64,000 nucleotides of DNA from Paratinospora sagittata (GCA_035771175.1 CM069602.1:9737501-9801500), one strand, 5' to 3'. Positions 24,741 through 37,315 are shown, numbered from the stretch's first letter. The notes: generated by a model from the letters alone, not told the origin. A program made the numbers and translations.

Positions 24741-25624
24741 GTCTTTTGATAATGAACTTAATTAAAGGGCTCATACTCTAGCATTTACAAAATCCCCTAA
24801 AATAATAGTTTCTTCTTCTTCTTCTTTTCCAACATGAAATGATGAAATTACTTTCATTTTTGCAGCATTTTTATTTAACCATCAAACAATAAATTATAGG
24901 TAAATCCCATTTTTCTTGTGCACAATATGATTATATGGATTGAATCTCTTTTGTCAATAGAAATAATCAAATACTTAATAAGATTTTAGACCACAAAAAA
25001 AAAAAAATATGGGTTTGATATATATCTTGGTCGTTATGAACAAAACCAATTATATAGGTTTCACCACCTCGCCCAAACCCCCATACCCCACAGGAGTAGT
25101 TGGTTGCTAATCTTAAACTCAATTATAATGTGCTTCTTTTGTCATCACCTAGCAAGTGGACAGTGATTATGAGGTCCACACCATCGATTTTTCCTCGATA
25201 TGCGTAGTATAAGAATCAAGAGAATCATCTAATGGTATGGATGATGGGATCGATACATAGCACTCTTCCACGGCTAACAGTACTGTTAATTTTCCTTAAT
25301 TAAATTCCAAGTGTTATATATGCAGTGACATCTTTTAGAATAAATTTAATATATTAAATCAACCAAGCATACCAAGAAAATTGGAACTATGATTTTAATT
25401 ATAAATATTATCCAAAATTGAAATATTTAAAGGGGTGGAGTTTTTTTAAAAAAAAATTTGGTGGGCGACCTCGCGACAAAAGGAAGAGAAAGTCTCTAGA
25501 ATTAATAAATAAATAAATAAGCACATTTTTTAGTATTCTTTAAATGTATTATATATATACACTAAAAATGTATAGCAATTAATCTTATAAAGAGAAAAAT
25601 ATAGTAAACTCAATTTAATAAAGC

Positions 25625-25860
25625 CTTATTTATTTATTTTTTATTATCGGGATTTCGACATTTAGTAGTGTCCTCTTTTTTCTTCGAGACGAGACTATTC
25701 TATCGAACTTCAAAATTCTATAGAGGTGGGAGCGTCCCTCCCAACCATAATTTTGTCAAAGTAGGCTCGAACTTGAAACTAAGTCTCTCGACCCCTCTTG
25801 AGTTCGGCCCTCGAACCACCAAATCAACCGATGATTGGTAATAAAGCTTTATTTCAACTA
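25625..25860 (-). mobile_element. SINE, family 1, reverse orientation, diverged
   Basis: Shows the same tail in reverse (TTTTATTATCGGGATTTCGACA then TAGTGTCCTC and TCTTCGAGACGAGACTA) and a degraded head (CCAAATCAACCGATGATTGG). It lies about 900 bp from the previous copy, in the same orientation. Confidence 0.65.
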
Positions 25861-26559
25861 CATAAAATCGACTACAAGACTATTATATAAAATTTATAAA
25901 TTGAGCATTAGAATATGTATAAAATTGTGAAAATTTAATAAAACTTATAAACAATTTTTTTCTTTTTCTTTTTCTTTTTTCTCGGGAAGTAGGAGAATTA
26001 TTTTCCACCTTGGAAAAATTCATACTATTGAAACTTGAATGATAAGTCAAATTATGATTACATCAAATCGTTTAGTCTGGTTCTACAAGATAATTAAAGA
26101 CTGCCGACTTCTGAATTAGTTTCAAATTAGAGCTTGACATTAGTGTTAGGATATCAAACTGCAAATTGACCAACCACAAAGTTTTTCCTAGAAGGAAACC
26201 AAACTAAATGAACCAAGAATAATGATGCCAAATATAAGAGGTCCCCATCCAATACATGTAATAATTAAGCCCACTTGACCATATTTATGTATATATATAT
26301 ATTACCAAGTAATTATTTTACCTACTTTTACAATATATAAAATTTATAAATAACATAATAATTAATAGAAAGAAAAAAAAAAGGTTCTACTTAGTTTGTG
26401 AATGAGAAGCAGCTTTTTTCATGAATTATTAATTTTGTTTGAATTTTATTTTTGTCGCATATTAAATACTAATATATATATTTGCTTTTGTTTTGCAGGT
26501 CATGAACTAAAGATGCGGAGCATTTTGAATTGTTAGATTTTTCATGAACATTAGGCTCA

Positions 26560-27185
26560 GAGATAGTTTTTAGAATGATGTTTAAAAATATTTACATTTT
26601 AAGAAATATTTTAGTTCTTAGCTATTTTGTCAATGACAATTTTATGGTTATTTTAATTGAATAGAAAATTTTATTAAATATATTAACGATGTTCATTTGA
26701 TATGGTGCGTTTAAATAAATTAATAAATTCATCAAATGTAAAATTAAAAATGCGTGAACATTAATTAGTTATTTACAATGTAAATTATAAAATGTCATAA
26801 TAAAGAAATCATTAAAATATCGTAATTATATTTAGGGCCAATATATTTTTTGTTTATTTTAATACATATTTAAAAGTATTTAATTTGTGACATTAAAAAA
26901 GTATTTACAACATTATGTAAATTAATTTTTAAATATTTACCAAGGTTATTTGTGGCATTAATAACATTAAATAAATTCATTATGTTTCATTTGGGACGTG
27001 TTTTAGTTGATAGCTAAAAGTTTTAGCAACTTGTCATAACGTAACAAAAATAAATTACAAAAAAATATTTTTTAATCCGACATTATTATTTGCTACATTA
27101 GATATAATGTCGTAAAAATATATTACGGCGTTTGTAACATGTCGTAAAGTTTTTGTAATGGTTGCAATTGCGACATATAAAAAAA
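26560..27185. repeat. AT-rich region with recurring GACATT / TGTCGTAA motifs
   Basis: Short motifs such as TAATGTCGTAA, CATGTCGTAAA, GTGACATTA and CGACATTATTATT recur on both strands in an otherwise AT-rich stretch. This resembles the subterminal part of a DNA transposon, but no ends were found. A bare repeat description is all that can be supported. Confidence 0.25.
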
Positions 27186-27756
27186 ATGACATATATATAT
27201 ATACATCCTATGACTTTTTTTTAATCATGAAGATATCATGAACCAAACTCAGCTGAATATATTAAAAAAAAAAAATGAAAATCCTAATCATCAATTGAAT
27301 ATATGATACAGTCGGCAAATTCTGAGCAGCCCAACAAGACAATGAGCTTCAGCAATGATGGAGAGGCTGCCACGTAGTACACTCACCCAATAAGTTAGGC
27401 CTGAGCCTCATCTCACTTTTGAGTTAGGCCTAAATGAATCTGATTATTATTATTGCCTTTGCATGGATTGGAATGCTACATTCACTCACCCAACCGATTT
27501 GTTAAAAATATCCGCCGATCTTTTTCAAACTGCTAACGAATCCCACGCATCTCTTCCTCGCTGACCGCCCCGATTTTTCCCTCTCCCGCCACTGCTGCCC
27601 GATTTTTTGCCTAACCCTAGTCTACACCCTATATATACCAGTGGAAATTACACTTATAAAATTAAATAGTTTTTTATTTAAAAACAGAGTATGATTGACA
27701 AAAAAAAAAAAAAAAAAAAAATTATAAGGAATAAATTTATAAAAATAGAGATAAAA

Positions 27757-27985
27757 GAATGTTACCAAGTGGTAGTTCACTCTTGATTGAAAAATTGAGT
27801 ATAAATAAAGTTAAAGTTCAAATCTCGAGTTTGAGTCTATGTCAGTTCTTATTTATTCATCTTTGTTAGGAGGGTCAGCTCAAACGTTTTTACAATATTC
27901 AAGTCTGATAGGATTAGTAGGATTAGTCTCGCTTAAAAGAAAGAAAAATACCTCTTAAATGTCCAAAAATTAGTAATAAAAAATA
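27757..27985 (+). mobile_element. SINE, family 1, forward orientation
   Basis: Begins near CCAAGTGGTAGTTCACTCTT (box A), has AAAGTTCAAATCTCGAG (box B), then GATTAGTCTCGCTTAAAAG and a 3' end ACCTCTTAAATGTCC(A)n. It is the forward-strand counterpart of the 24.5 and 25.6 kb copies. Confidence 0.7.
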
Positions 27986-28479
27986 AAAATTAAAAATTAA
28001 AAGAATAAAATATTTAAGCTAACATTTAAAGCTTAACCATTACTATGCACACATATCTAAGCTATTACGTTCCATCTTAATCTGATTTTAATTTGTTCAC
28101 TTTGAAAAATATAATCTTACTAAGAAAAACTATATCTTTTAATTAAATGCAAGTTTACTAACTAACTTTTTTCCTATACAAAAACTAATTAGTAAATTTG
28201 ACTATGTTGATTGAAAGTTGTGTTATTTTCATTATAGCCCCTAATTCAATATATATATAAGTAAATAAATTTTATATAAAAAATGATAAAAAAACTTATA
28301 ATTCAATAAATTTATTTTAATTAATGCACTCTTTTATCCACATTAATATAACAAAAGTATATTTTTTAATAAAAAATCATTTAGTTTAAAAAAATGAGTT
28401 CAAAAGTTATATGTATTCTCATTAATATATAATAATAATAATAATCTATTTATCCATTACCTTTCGGGCGTTATTAAAC

Positions 28480-28900
28480 GAACCAGATTGATCCACGTGT
28501 CCGTTTCTTGTCCTGACTCGTGTCGGGTCGAAGGAAACAGGCCCACTGAGCCAACTCGGTTAAAAACCCAGGGTTAATAGTCAACCCTCGGGTTAGTTAA
28601 GCGAAACCGAAGCTCGGTGGCTGGACGAATGGATAGTCGAAACGTGGAAGGTTTGGTTACTTCCCAATCTTGAAGGTAGCGGCAGTGTTCGGATGCTAAC
28701 GTGGTTGGATATCAGAAGATCAGAGCCGTTGTATGATGGATGATGATGGAGGTTACTGAGACGATTGAAATTCCTAAGGCTCGGTAAGAGCGCCATGCGT
28801 CCATTCATAATTTGAGGCCTTTTTCTTGAAAAGGAATGTTGTTGCCTGTTCCGCGCTTTGCCTTAGTTAGGAAATTTAAAACGCTTGATTGATTAGTTCA
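28480..28900. other. GC-richer island with a 71-codon reverse frame
   Basis: This stretch is clearly less AT-rich than its surroundings. Its only notable frame runs 28808-28593 on the minus strand (72 codons with stop, rich in Ser, His, Leu and Arg). It has an N-terminus that could pass as organelle-targeting (MNGRMALLPSLRNFNRLSN), but no downstream exon or domain was found. It could be a gene relic, a first exon of an unrecognised gene, or chance. Confidence 0.25.
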
Positions 28901-29154
28901 GAATTGATTTACAAGATTGAGGAAAATTGAAATGACGCTTCTGCCCGTGTGAATTAGAGCTAATTAATTTACTCATTGATCACCATTTTTCTATTGTAGA
29001 TGAATTTCATAAAAACATTGAAAAATAATAGTAAAACGAATATATCTAAAAATTGAGAGAAAATTAATTAGAACGGCGATGTTTTGTTGTAGGCAACACT
29101 ACGTCCCGGGTCTTATTTACGAAAGTACATTAAGCTTCGCCCCTGACATAGGTG

Positions 29155-29345
29155 CAGTAGAGATATTTTTTATATGTGAGTGGTGAATACGAGCACAATG
29201 GCTCATCATGAGTTCGAATTCATCTTCGTCTATCACTATTGAAAGAGGTATCATTGTCTCTATAAATTCTCGAATGTAAAAGAATTAGTTTTGTCCCAAA
29301 AGAGAGAAGGACACCTAAATGGTGTTGAAAAAATTATACCAAAAA
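29155..29345 (+). mobile_element. SINE-like element related to family 1
   Basis: Contains CATGAGTTCGAATTC (box B) and a 3' part TTAGTTTTGTCCCAAAAGAG then AAGGACACCTAAATGGTGTTG followed by an A-rich tail. The GGACACC...GGTGTT hairpin matches the tail of the 24.5-kb copy. The head is too diverged to place. Confidence 0.5.
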
Positions 29346-30366
29346 AAAAAATGAGCACAATGTGCCTTTCTAGGTATGTGATCAACCCGTTTTTTTAACA
29401 CAAAAAACTTGATAAAAACTTGGTTGTATTAAGCTGAATAAATATAATAATTATAATTAAATACCAATTTATAAACAATAAGATTGAGAAGTAAGTTGAA
29501 GGTGGAGTTCTCAAATTTAAAACATTTGAACCCTAATGACAAAATGATAATTGTCTCCCTTAAGGATGGTATTAGAGTTTTTCAATTTCAAACATCATTG
29601 AGGTTTAGAAAAATAACAAAAAAAATAAAAAGAACATCATTGAGTCTATCTTCTTCTATTATATTGTTACTTAATAAACACATAATTTTAGTCATCTTAT
29701 CTGAATATTCATAAAAGGGTTTCTCCCTCTAGCCGCAGAGTGTTTTAGGATCTTTCTCTAATTTAATATAGAAGATTATTTACTATTTGCCAAATTGTTC
29801 ACTCATATGTATAGATATTACATTGTAAATGTATATTAATTTTGACTAGATTCATATCATTAATATTCACATTTGCTAATTCAGTAAGTTAATAAAGTTC
29901 AATTAATAGATCCAAGATATTATCTGCACCTAGTCACCTAATTTCAAGTACATTATAAATAAAGATCATTTTTTAATAAAGTATGATAGATTTTTGTCAA
30001 ACTCACATATTTAAAAAAAAAAAAAGAAAACATATTATTAATTCCAAATCTTTGTCAAATTGAGATCCTTGATATAAATAAATAAATAAATAATTGATGG
30101 GATTTTTTTATTTACTTTTTTTAGTTCTTTTCACATGAAACAAAAAGGAAGATTCTTTCATGCAAAAATCATGTGGGGTCACAATGGTCATTTCAAGTGA
30201 ATAAAGTGTGAAATTTTTTAGGAAAATTGGTATCTTCCTTTGGCTTTCGTTATCTTCTCTGCGTTCATACGGTTTTGCTCTTACCGTAAAATCTAATATT
30301 CCAATTTATTTATTTATTCTTTTAAATATTTTCTTTTCCATATTTTAATCAATCAATTTTCATCGG

Positions 30367-30368
<2 letters not shown>

Positions 30369-30396
<28 letters not shown>
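30369..30396. repeat. (CT)14 microsatellite
   Basis: Fourteen uninterrupted CT units, about 1.1 kb upstream of the NAC100-like start codon. Confidence 0.95.
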
Positions 30397-30399
<3 letters not shown>

Positions 30400-31467
30400 A
30401 GAATGAGGCCCATTTTAAAGAAATACTCAAATGATGATAGGAAAAAAAATCATATTTCAATTATAATAAGAAAATTAAATTAACAATTTTCAAAATAAAA
30501 AAAAACAAATATATGATTCAATCTCTCTAAACATATCTTATGTGTCGGCAACATCAATAATTATCAATTTGTTTGTCTATAAAACGATTTAAAATTTCAA
30601 TATAGCTAATAATTGCATAGTAGTAATAGTTTTTTGTTGGAGTTTATTTTCCAAACACAAATATATAATTATTAACAAAATATTTAGAATTAAACTTGGT
30701 TTAAAAAAATATAAAAATTAAATGTACTCAACAAAAATATTTTCTTTTAACATGTTTGAGAGAGTTTTTTTAAATATTTTTAAAGTAAAAGTATTTTTAA
30801 AGATATTTGGTAATATATTAAAAGAAAAATAGTTTTCAGCTTCTCGAAAATTTTTTTTTTTGAAAAGCTCTTTTAAATGGGGTCGTTTCTTTTTTCCACC
30901 TGTCTTATAAATTTTGAATAATAAAACATAACAAGTGGGTGCTGAAAGTATTTTTGTTGATTACCTTTAAAATTACTCAAAAAAAAATAATAAATAGAAA
31001 TTGGGGTGGTAAGGATTTGTTCGGGTGAGTTGCATTTGGTCAAAAAATAAAAAAATAAATAAAAAATAAATAAAGAAGAAAAAAAAAATTATTACAGAAA
31101 AGTCGAAGAAAACTAAAACCACCAACCTGGTTGCGTTACAAAGCACGTTTCTTTCTCATCATCAACCAGTATTTAGGGGAGGGTTCTGTTTTTCAGAACA
31201 CTTTTTTTTCTTAACATCTTACATACAAGCTTTCCAGTTCATGGCCCCATCTCTCATCTCTTCATCTCTATCACTTCCAACCTCTTTATTACATCTCCTT
31301 GTGCTCAACTTATACATATAATTATTCTCTTTTTCTTCTTCTACTTCTTGTGTTGAATACTGGGAAAATTAAAAATAGAGCTTCTGACTGAAATTTGATT
31401 AAGATTTCAGAGAGTTTTATTTATTTTTTGTTTTAAAGTTGATATTTTAGAGAAAATTAAAGAAAGG

Positions 31468-33072
31468 ATGGAAAACGTTTGTGGGTATAGTAATAAGGAA
31501 GAAGATCAGATGGATTTGCCTCCTGGTTTTCGTTTCCACCCTACTGATGAAGAGCTCATAACTCACTATTTGTCTAAGAAAGTTGCTGATGCCACCTTCC
31601 TTGCTAGAGCTATTGGTGAGGTTGATTTAAACAAGTGTGAGCCTTGGGATTTGCATTGTAAGTTCACTAATTAAATTCCTTTCTTCTTCAATCATTTTAA
31701 TAATTACTCAATTTTAATTATGTGAATTTTGTTGGGTTTTTTTCTTTTTGGGTTTTTTGTGTGATTACGTTTTTTTATTTTTATTTTTTTTTAAATGAAG
31801 GGAGAGCTAAGATGGGTGAGAAAGAATGGTATTTTTTCTGTGTCAGAGACAGAAAATACCCAACAGGATTAAGAACAAACAGAGCAACTGAAGCAGGGTA
31901 CTGGAAGGCCACAGGCAAAGATAAGGAGATTTACAGAGCAAAAACACTGGTTGGAATGAAGAAAACTCTGGTTTTTTACAAAGGAAGAGCTCCAAAGGGA
32001 GAGAAAACTAACTGGGTCATGCACGAATACAGACTAGAAGGCAAATTCTCTCACTACAATCTCCCCAAAACTGCCAAGGTACTACTACTACAATCTTTCT
32101 TTCTTTCTTTTTTCCCAATTTAAGGCAGGGTATAGTTTGTGATTCGGATACAATTTTAATGTGTTTGGTTAGTCAAATTTGTAAACAAATTCCTAAGATT
32201 TTACTCAGAAAACAAGTTGCTTTCAGAAAACGTAAATTTCTCGTTTTCGTTTACTGAATTTTCTTAATTTTTTGAAAATTGGGTAAAAAGTGTAATTGTA
32301 TTGATATAATGATATCCGTTCTAATTGTTCTTGCTCTCTCTTTTTTTTTTTTTTGTGTTTTCAGAATGAATGGGTGCTGTGTAGGATATTTCAAAAAAGT
32401 TCAGGTGGGAAGAAAACACTGGTTTCAGGACTGATGAGACTAAGCTCCATAGGAGAAGATCATCATTTGGGTACTTCTCTTTTGCCACCATTAATGGATT
32501 CTTCACCTTACACCACCAGCAAGAACAATTACAAACCCAGTACTGTTGCAGCTGATACAACTCACGTGACCTGCTTCTCCAACTCAATGGAGGCTCAGAA
32601 AAACCAGGAAGAAGAAGAAGAACAACACATGATTGATAATTGCTTCAATAATTCTCCTATTTTTTCTGCTCCTACTAGTACTACAAACCACCACCACCAC
32701 CCTTCAGAAACCTCATCTTCTTCTGTGATTTTCTCCAAATTCTCACTTCCAAACTCATTTTACTCAACTCAAAACCCTCCAAACATGTCCAATTTCCAAT
32801 ACCCAGGTTGTTCTAATTTAATCCAAGATCAAGCCATCTTGAAAGCTTTGTTAGAAACCCATGGTTCCACCATTATTAATAAAGATAGCTGCAAAACTGA
32901 GAGAGATATGGTCAGTATTTCTCAAGAAACAGGGCTCACTACTGATATGAACACTGAAATCTCTTCAGTTGTATCAAATCATGAAATGGGTCGTCCAGGT
33001 TTTGATGATCAACATGACCCATCTCTTTCAACTGCTTGTCCTGTTGATCTTGATTGCCTATGGAATTATTGA
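31468..33072 (+). CDS. NAC100: NAC transcription factor, NAC100/NAC080 clade, miR164-regulated type
   Basis: Exons 31468-31657, 31801-32078 and 32365-33072 join in frame with GT-AG borders to give 391 residues. The NAC DNA-binding domain spans about 17-167: [14 protein letters not shown], then [69 protein letters not shown] and [11 protein letters not shown]. The exon layout (splits after DLH-W and after PKTAK) is that of canonical NAC genes. The C-terminal half is Ser/Asn/Gln/His-rich and ends with [18 protein letters not shown] and [10 protein letters not shown], which match the tail of Arabidopsis NAC100 and its close relatives as I know them. It should act in the nucleus as a regulator of transcription. 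A miR164-type site (32561-32581) lies in the last exon. The ATG at 31468 is the first before the domain and follows a pyrimidine-rich leader. Confidence 0.92.
32561..32581 (+). promoter_or_regulatory. miR164 target site in NAC100-like mRNA
   Basis: The 21 bases end in CCTGCTTCTCCA and contain CACGTG. They match the perfect complement of miR164 at 18 of 21 positions (mismatches at site positions 1, 2 and 9 from the 5' end). The site codes for THVTCFSN (residues 222-229). Its placement in the last exon, after the NAC domain, is the same as in the known miR164-regulated NAC genes. Cleavage has not been shown for this sequence; it is inferred from the family. Confidence 0.88.
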
Positions 33073-33448
33073 GATAAAAGGAGGAGAAAGAAGCGTGAAG
33101 AGATTGAACAGAGTGAGATAGAGATAAAATAGAGAGCTGCTTCATCAGTCACTCGTATTGTCTGAAATTGATGGTTATTGTGTGAGTATAGATTTTCTGA
33201 TTGTATGAGAAGAAAAAAAAAAAGAAACAAATTAAGAAATTATATTATTGTGTATTATAAGAAATCAATGTTCTTAATTTTCTTAATTTCTCATGTTCCA
33301 TTAATTTTTTTATTTTATTTTTGGTCTTTCCTAATTCATGATTTCTTGGTTTTCTGGTTTGAATCAAGAGAACAAACACATTTACTGGTGAGTCCAGGTT
33401 TTTGTTTTGTAATGGCTTGTTAGATTTATTTGTAAAGAATAATACTAT

Positions 33449-33616
33449 GTGTACGTTGGGTGTTAATGCTATTTTTGACACAAGTATACAATTTTTTTTA
33501 AATATTTTAAAGATTCATATGTATTTAAAAATATTACACAATATATGCGTATTTTAAAAACTTCTAAGGGAGTTGAATGCTATCGTTGGAACATGACATC
33601 AGCACACAACGTATAC
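33449..33616. mobile_element. MITE
   Basis: Ends GTGTACGTTGGGTG and the reverse complement of CACACAACGTATAC match at most positions. The interior (AATATTTTAAAGATTCATATG then TTACACAATATATGCGTATTTT) is similar to that of the MITE at 53049-53154, so the two are likely relatives. No clear target duplication. Confidence 0.55.
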
Positions 33617-34609
33617 GAAACATTTTTTATTTGGGAAATTATGTTTGTTTTGGAATGAATTTTCATTTTTTTAATTTTTAGCAAAAAAACCCTGTTTGAT
33701 AATTTTTTTAAAAATAAAATAAAATAAAAATTTTGATAGAGGATGAATTGGCAATTCATGTGGTCAAATTGAAATAATTAGAATAAGACTTTATTGTTAT
33801 TGTTGTTATGGGTAAGTGGGGTTAAGCAAAGCAAATTGGTGTGAGTTTCAACTTAATTAAAGCTCCTTTTTTATTTTATTTTTTTGGGTAAATGGTGGTC
33901 TTGATCTCACGTGATTTTCTTGTAATTAATTAATTAATTGTTCTGAATTATATCATGTTGTGGGGACTGAATAGAATTAATTATTCAGAATATATTGAAT
34001 AAATTGTTCTTATTGGTACACGTCTCTATCTCTATGAGTTCTTGGGGAAATTTTTATTTTGTTAGGCCAACTACTAATAACTTACTTATGACTATGATTG
34101 GAACTATGAAAATTCCATCTTCACATCTCAAATGGGCTATTTGAACTGATTTCTTCTTGATTTAATTAACTTTGCTTTCATTGGTAAATATTTTTTTTAA
34201 TAGAAAAAAGAGGAATATGCTAATTATAAAGAAGTTATGTCTTATTTGTTTGATTAAATATTTAGAACAAGATATTTTTTTAATGTCCTTTCAATTTATA
34301 TTGGGTGACATCAACTAAAATTGGTTACATGTTAACACCACCTATTTGCTGTTTTATTGCTTATATTCTCTACATATATTATTATTATTTTTTTACATAC
34401 ATATATATAAATGTTGGATTAGACCTAATTAAGAAGCTGTGCTCCACTAACTTAAAACCGGCCATAAATCGCGCGGATTCGTATGTAATTCTATGATCAT
34501 AATTATTTTTTTACATATATATATATACATATATATGCTGATATGTATATATATGAGTCCATCATTATTTACAAATGTAAGATAACACATAAAAAAATAT
34601 ATGTCAAGG

Positions 34610-34990
34610 AGATTCTAAGTATTATAGAGAACGGACACGTGTGGAATGGACAGAGTTTTATGTTTTTGGGTAATGGACAAATAAATATCTCTACCATTTG
34701 GTTTAACTGCGGGCCAACGAGCGTGACGTGGCCGTATTGAGCCAACACTTTTTAAGTCGCCTCTCAACGTAAGCAACGTGTCAAATCTAGTGTGGATCCC
34801 ACATCCAGCTGGGGAAAGCTGGCTTACGTGTATATATATATAAATAAGTGTATGTATTAGATTAGATGTATACGTGGTGCGGTTTCTCTAGCGTTCTACG
34901 CGGCGAGGACGCATGAAATCCCATAATCCAAGTCCAACCCATGCATCATCATATCACACACCCTCATCAAGTACCATCCACATCTTGACG
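34610..34990. promoter_or_regulatory. ACGT-rich, promoter-like segment without an adjacent gene
   Basis: Within 300 bp there are ACACGTGT, GACGTGGC, AACGTGTC, TACGTGTA and TACGTGGT, and a TATA-like TATATATATAAATAAG near 34831-34850. This looks like a stress-type plant promoter, but no recognisable open frame follows on either strand. It may drive a non-coding transcript, be a promoter relic, or be chance. Confidence 0.3.
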
Positions 34991-35049
34991 GTACTTGACC
35001 TAACCTGTAACAAACAAGTCATCATCTGATGTATGAATTTGTCGTAGAT

Positions 35050-35460
35050 ATTGGCCCGGCATGATCACGGATGCGAGCTAACGGACTAACCCTACCGAAT
35101 CGAACTAAACTCATCGAATTAGGTTCGGTTAAAAAAATCTCAACCTGAACTGTTCAGGTTAAATTATGGGTCAAGAGTTTAAAAATTTAATCCAACCCAA
35201 TCCGAATCGAACTAATTTAGTATTATGATATGGTGGTGAATGAATGTAATTTTATTTAAAATATCTTGATATTTTATAGTTAATTTGAAATAATTGTCAA
35301 ATTTACATGTTCATATAGTTATATTTAAAATTAAAACATTATATATTTAATGTCTACTAGTATATAATTTATATGTAAAATTTATAGATATAATTTAATC
35401 CATCTTAAAAGTCAAAAATCTTAATTCGAATGACCAACCCAATCTGTTACACCCCTAGTA
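35050..35460. mobile_element. Possible hAT-like non-autonomous element
   Basis: The left part (CTACCGAATCGAACTAAACT, AGGTTCGGTT) and the right end (CCAACCCAATCTGTTACACC then CCTAG) resemble the CTAGGGGTGT and GGTTCGG/GGGTTGG-rich ends of plant hAT-type elements. No target duplication was established. Confidence 0.25.
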
Positions 35461-35544
35461 TGATGTAGGAATGTACCTTTAAAAATAGTCCTATGGTACA
35501 CAATATTAACTCTAATAATATTGTGATATTGTATTAAGCACATC

Positions 35545-35576
<32 letters not shown>

Positions 35577-35579
35577 ATA

Positions 35580-35752
35580 TATGTGTATAAATATCGAGTC
35601 ACCGTCCCTAAAGGTGGGCTTAACTGGTTGGATGACTGCAACACTCCTACAAAAATTAGAGATCGAATTACATCAGTGGTTTTTGACTAAAGTAGTAAGA
35701 GGTCAACCCCTCTACACACCTATTTTTATCTCACTCAAAAAAAAAAAATGTC
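35580..35752 (+). mobile_element. Possible SINE
   Basis: TGGGCTTAACTGGTTGGATG resembles a pol III box A and GAGATCGAATTAC a box B. The segment ends in an A-rich tail (about 35738-35749). Family unknown. Confidence 0.35.
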
Positions 35753-36379
35753 GACCCTAACCTTAAAAAAAACAGAGCCAAAAATATTATTAATTTCAAC
35801 GAATATAGTATCTACTGTTAATTCGTACACAAAATCTTGTTGAAAGCAGGCAAAAATCTAATATTAAATTTCAAGATTTTGAGAAAATTATCTGTTTACT
35901 AATTTCCTCATATTTTATTGAGTCTCATTTATTTAATTTTATTTTATCCAAGATCGTATCTTCTTATATATTAGAACTAAGTGAGAACAAGGGTTACATA
36001 TGTGTGTCTTTTTCTATATTATTAAACGTTGTTTTCTACACATATCATGCATATTAAGCTGGATCCAACTAGTTTCTACTTTTTCTTTCTCAAGTTTATA
36101 ATTACAAATGAATGATGTACAATATATATCTCAAGTTACTTGTTCATATGAATAAAAAAAAAAGTTACTTGTCCATAAATTATTTATTTAAGCATTGGCT
36201 GTGTTATAATTAGCTAGCTAACTAGTTAATTTCTCACTAATGAAATTCTTAATGGAATAGCTCTGTATTGCCATTGAAAACTAGTTATAACTATCGTTAA
36301 ATTTCTTCCTCCTCATCTTCAATCTTAACCTTCTTATCTCCTCAAGATTTAATAGTGGGTATAATAGTGGGAGTTATTT

Positions 36380-36592
36380 AATTGATGTGGAGAAATCTCA
36401 AGATGATGATACGAGCTTGTTGTTTGTAGGTCGCACCTTTTCTTAGCACCTTATGAGGTTGGTAAGTGACTACGATATATCATCGAGTCAACTTGCATAT
36501 TGGTGATAAAATCTACAAAGGACAGTGCTTGAACGCAGATTAGTCTCGCTCAAAGGACAGGACACCACTGAAAAAACCAAGGAAAAAAAAAG
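36380..36592 (+). mobile_element. SINE-like fragment with family 1 tail
   Basis: The 3' end GATTAGTCTCGCTCAAAGGA then CAGGACACCACTGAAAAAAC and poly-A resembles the tail of the forward copy at 27.8 kb. The head is diverged or truncated. Confidence 0.4.
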
Positions 36593-37094
36593 AAAAATAC
36601 TCAACTCTTGAAAAATACATTGCCTTAAATAAATATATTCTAATTCTATAGTCAACATCATCTTTGATTTCCTATCTTAATTAACAACGAGAATACAAAT
36701 AAAACAAGTGAAGGCTCAGCCAAAAGTTGGGCCAGGGGCTATGGCCTCCCTATAAGTTCCAAAATTAAGGTCCATTTATTATAATCATATATTTATGGGT
36801 TACTAATTTTAATTATGAATTGTTGATTTTTATAATAAGGTGACAACCACTCTCTTTTGATTTGTTTGGCTTATATAAGATGCTCTTCCTTTAAAACGTA
36901 GCGTGATTAATTCATTAGTCTTATGAGCCCTTTAAAGAAAAAAATTTCTGGTTCTCCCTTAATTAGCAAAACCAGTCATATTCAACTTATTGTTTCACTA
37001 GAAACTATTATGCTCTTTAATGTACACTTTGATCTTTCAAAATAATTAATTTTATAAGACTCTTATTTATTCTTGATTTAAAAAATCCAATTAG

Positions 37095-37315
37095 TTACCA
37101 AAGGTGTTAGCCAAGTAGTTAGGTAGAGGGGCAAGTAACTGAGAGGTTACGTGTTCGAGCCTCATCCACTTGTACCCCCTTCAAGATATGAGCCTGAACA
37201 GATATTTTCTTAGGGTTTCAGGGGTGCCTCATTTGCGAACTAGAGACATATACCTTTATAAGATTAGTCAGATGTGCGTAAGTTAGCCCGAATACCCAGG
37301 TCTCAAAAAAAAAAA
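37095..37315 (+). mobile_element. SINE with clear pol III boxes and poly-A tail
   Basis: GTTAGCCAAGTAGTTAGG (box A) and GTGTTCGAGCCTCA (box B) stand at tRNA spacing, followed by about 150 bp of body ending GTGCGTAAGTTAGCCCGAA and a tail of 12 A. It lies about 215 bp left of the Tat element. Confidence 0.75.

Larger units (their letters stand above)
18259..31467. other. Gene-poor, repeat-rich 13-kb region
   Basis: No convincing protein-coding gene was found. The sequence is strongly AT-rich, with TA microsatellites (for example about 22987-23007), SINE-like insertions, MITEs and other repeats listed separately. Short open frames here lack domain signatures. The 3' end, about 31.1-31.47 kb, is pyrimidine-rich and serves as promoter and leader of the NAC100-like gene; a TATA-like TATACATATAAT lies near 31311. 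Confidence 0.55.
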
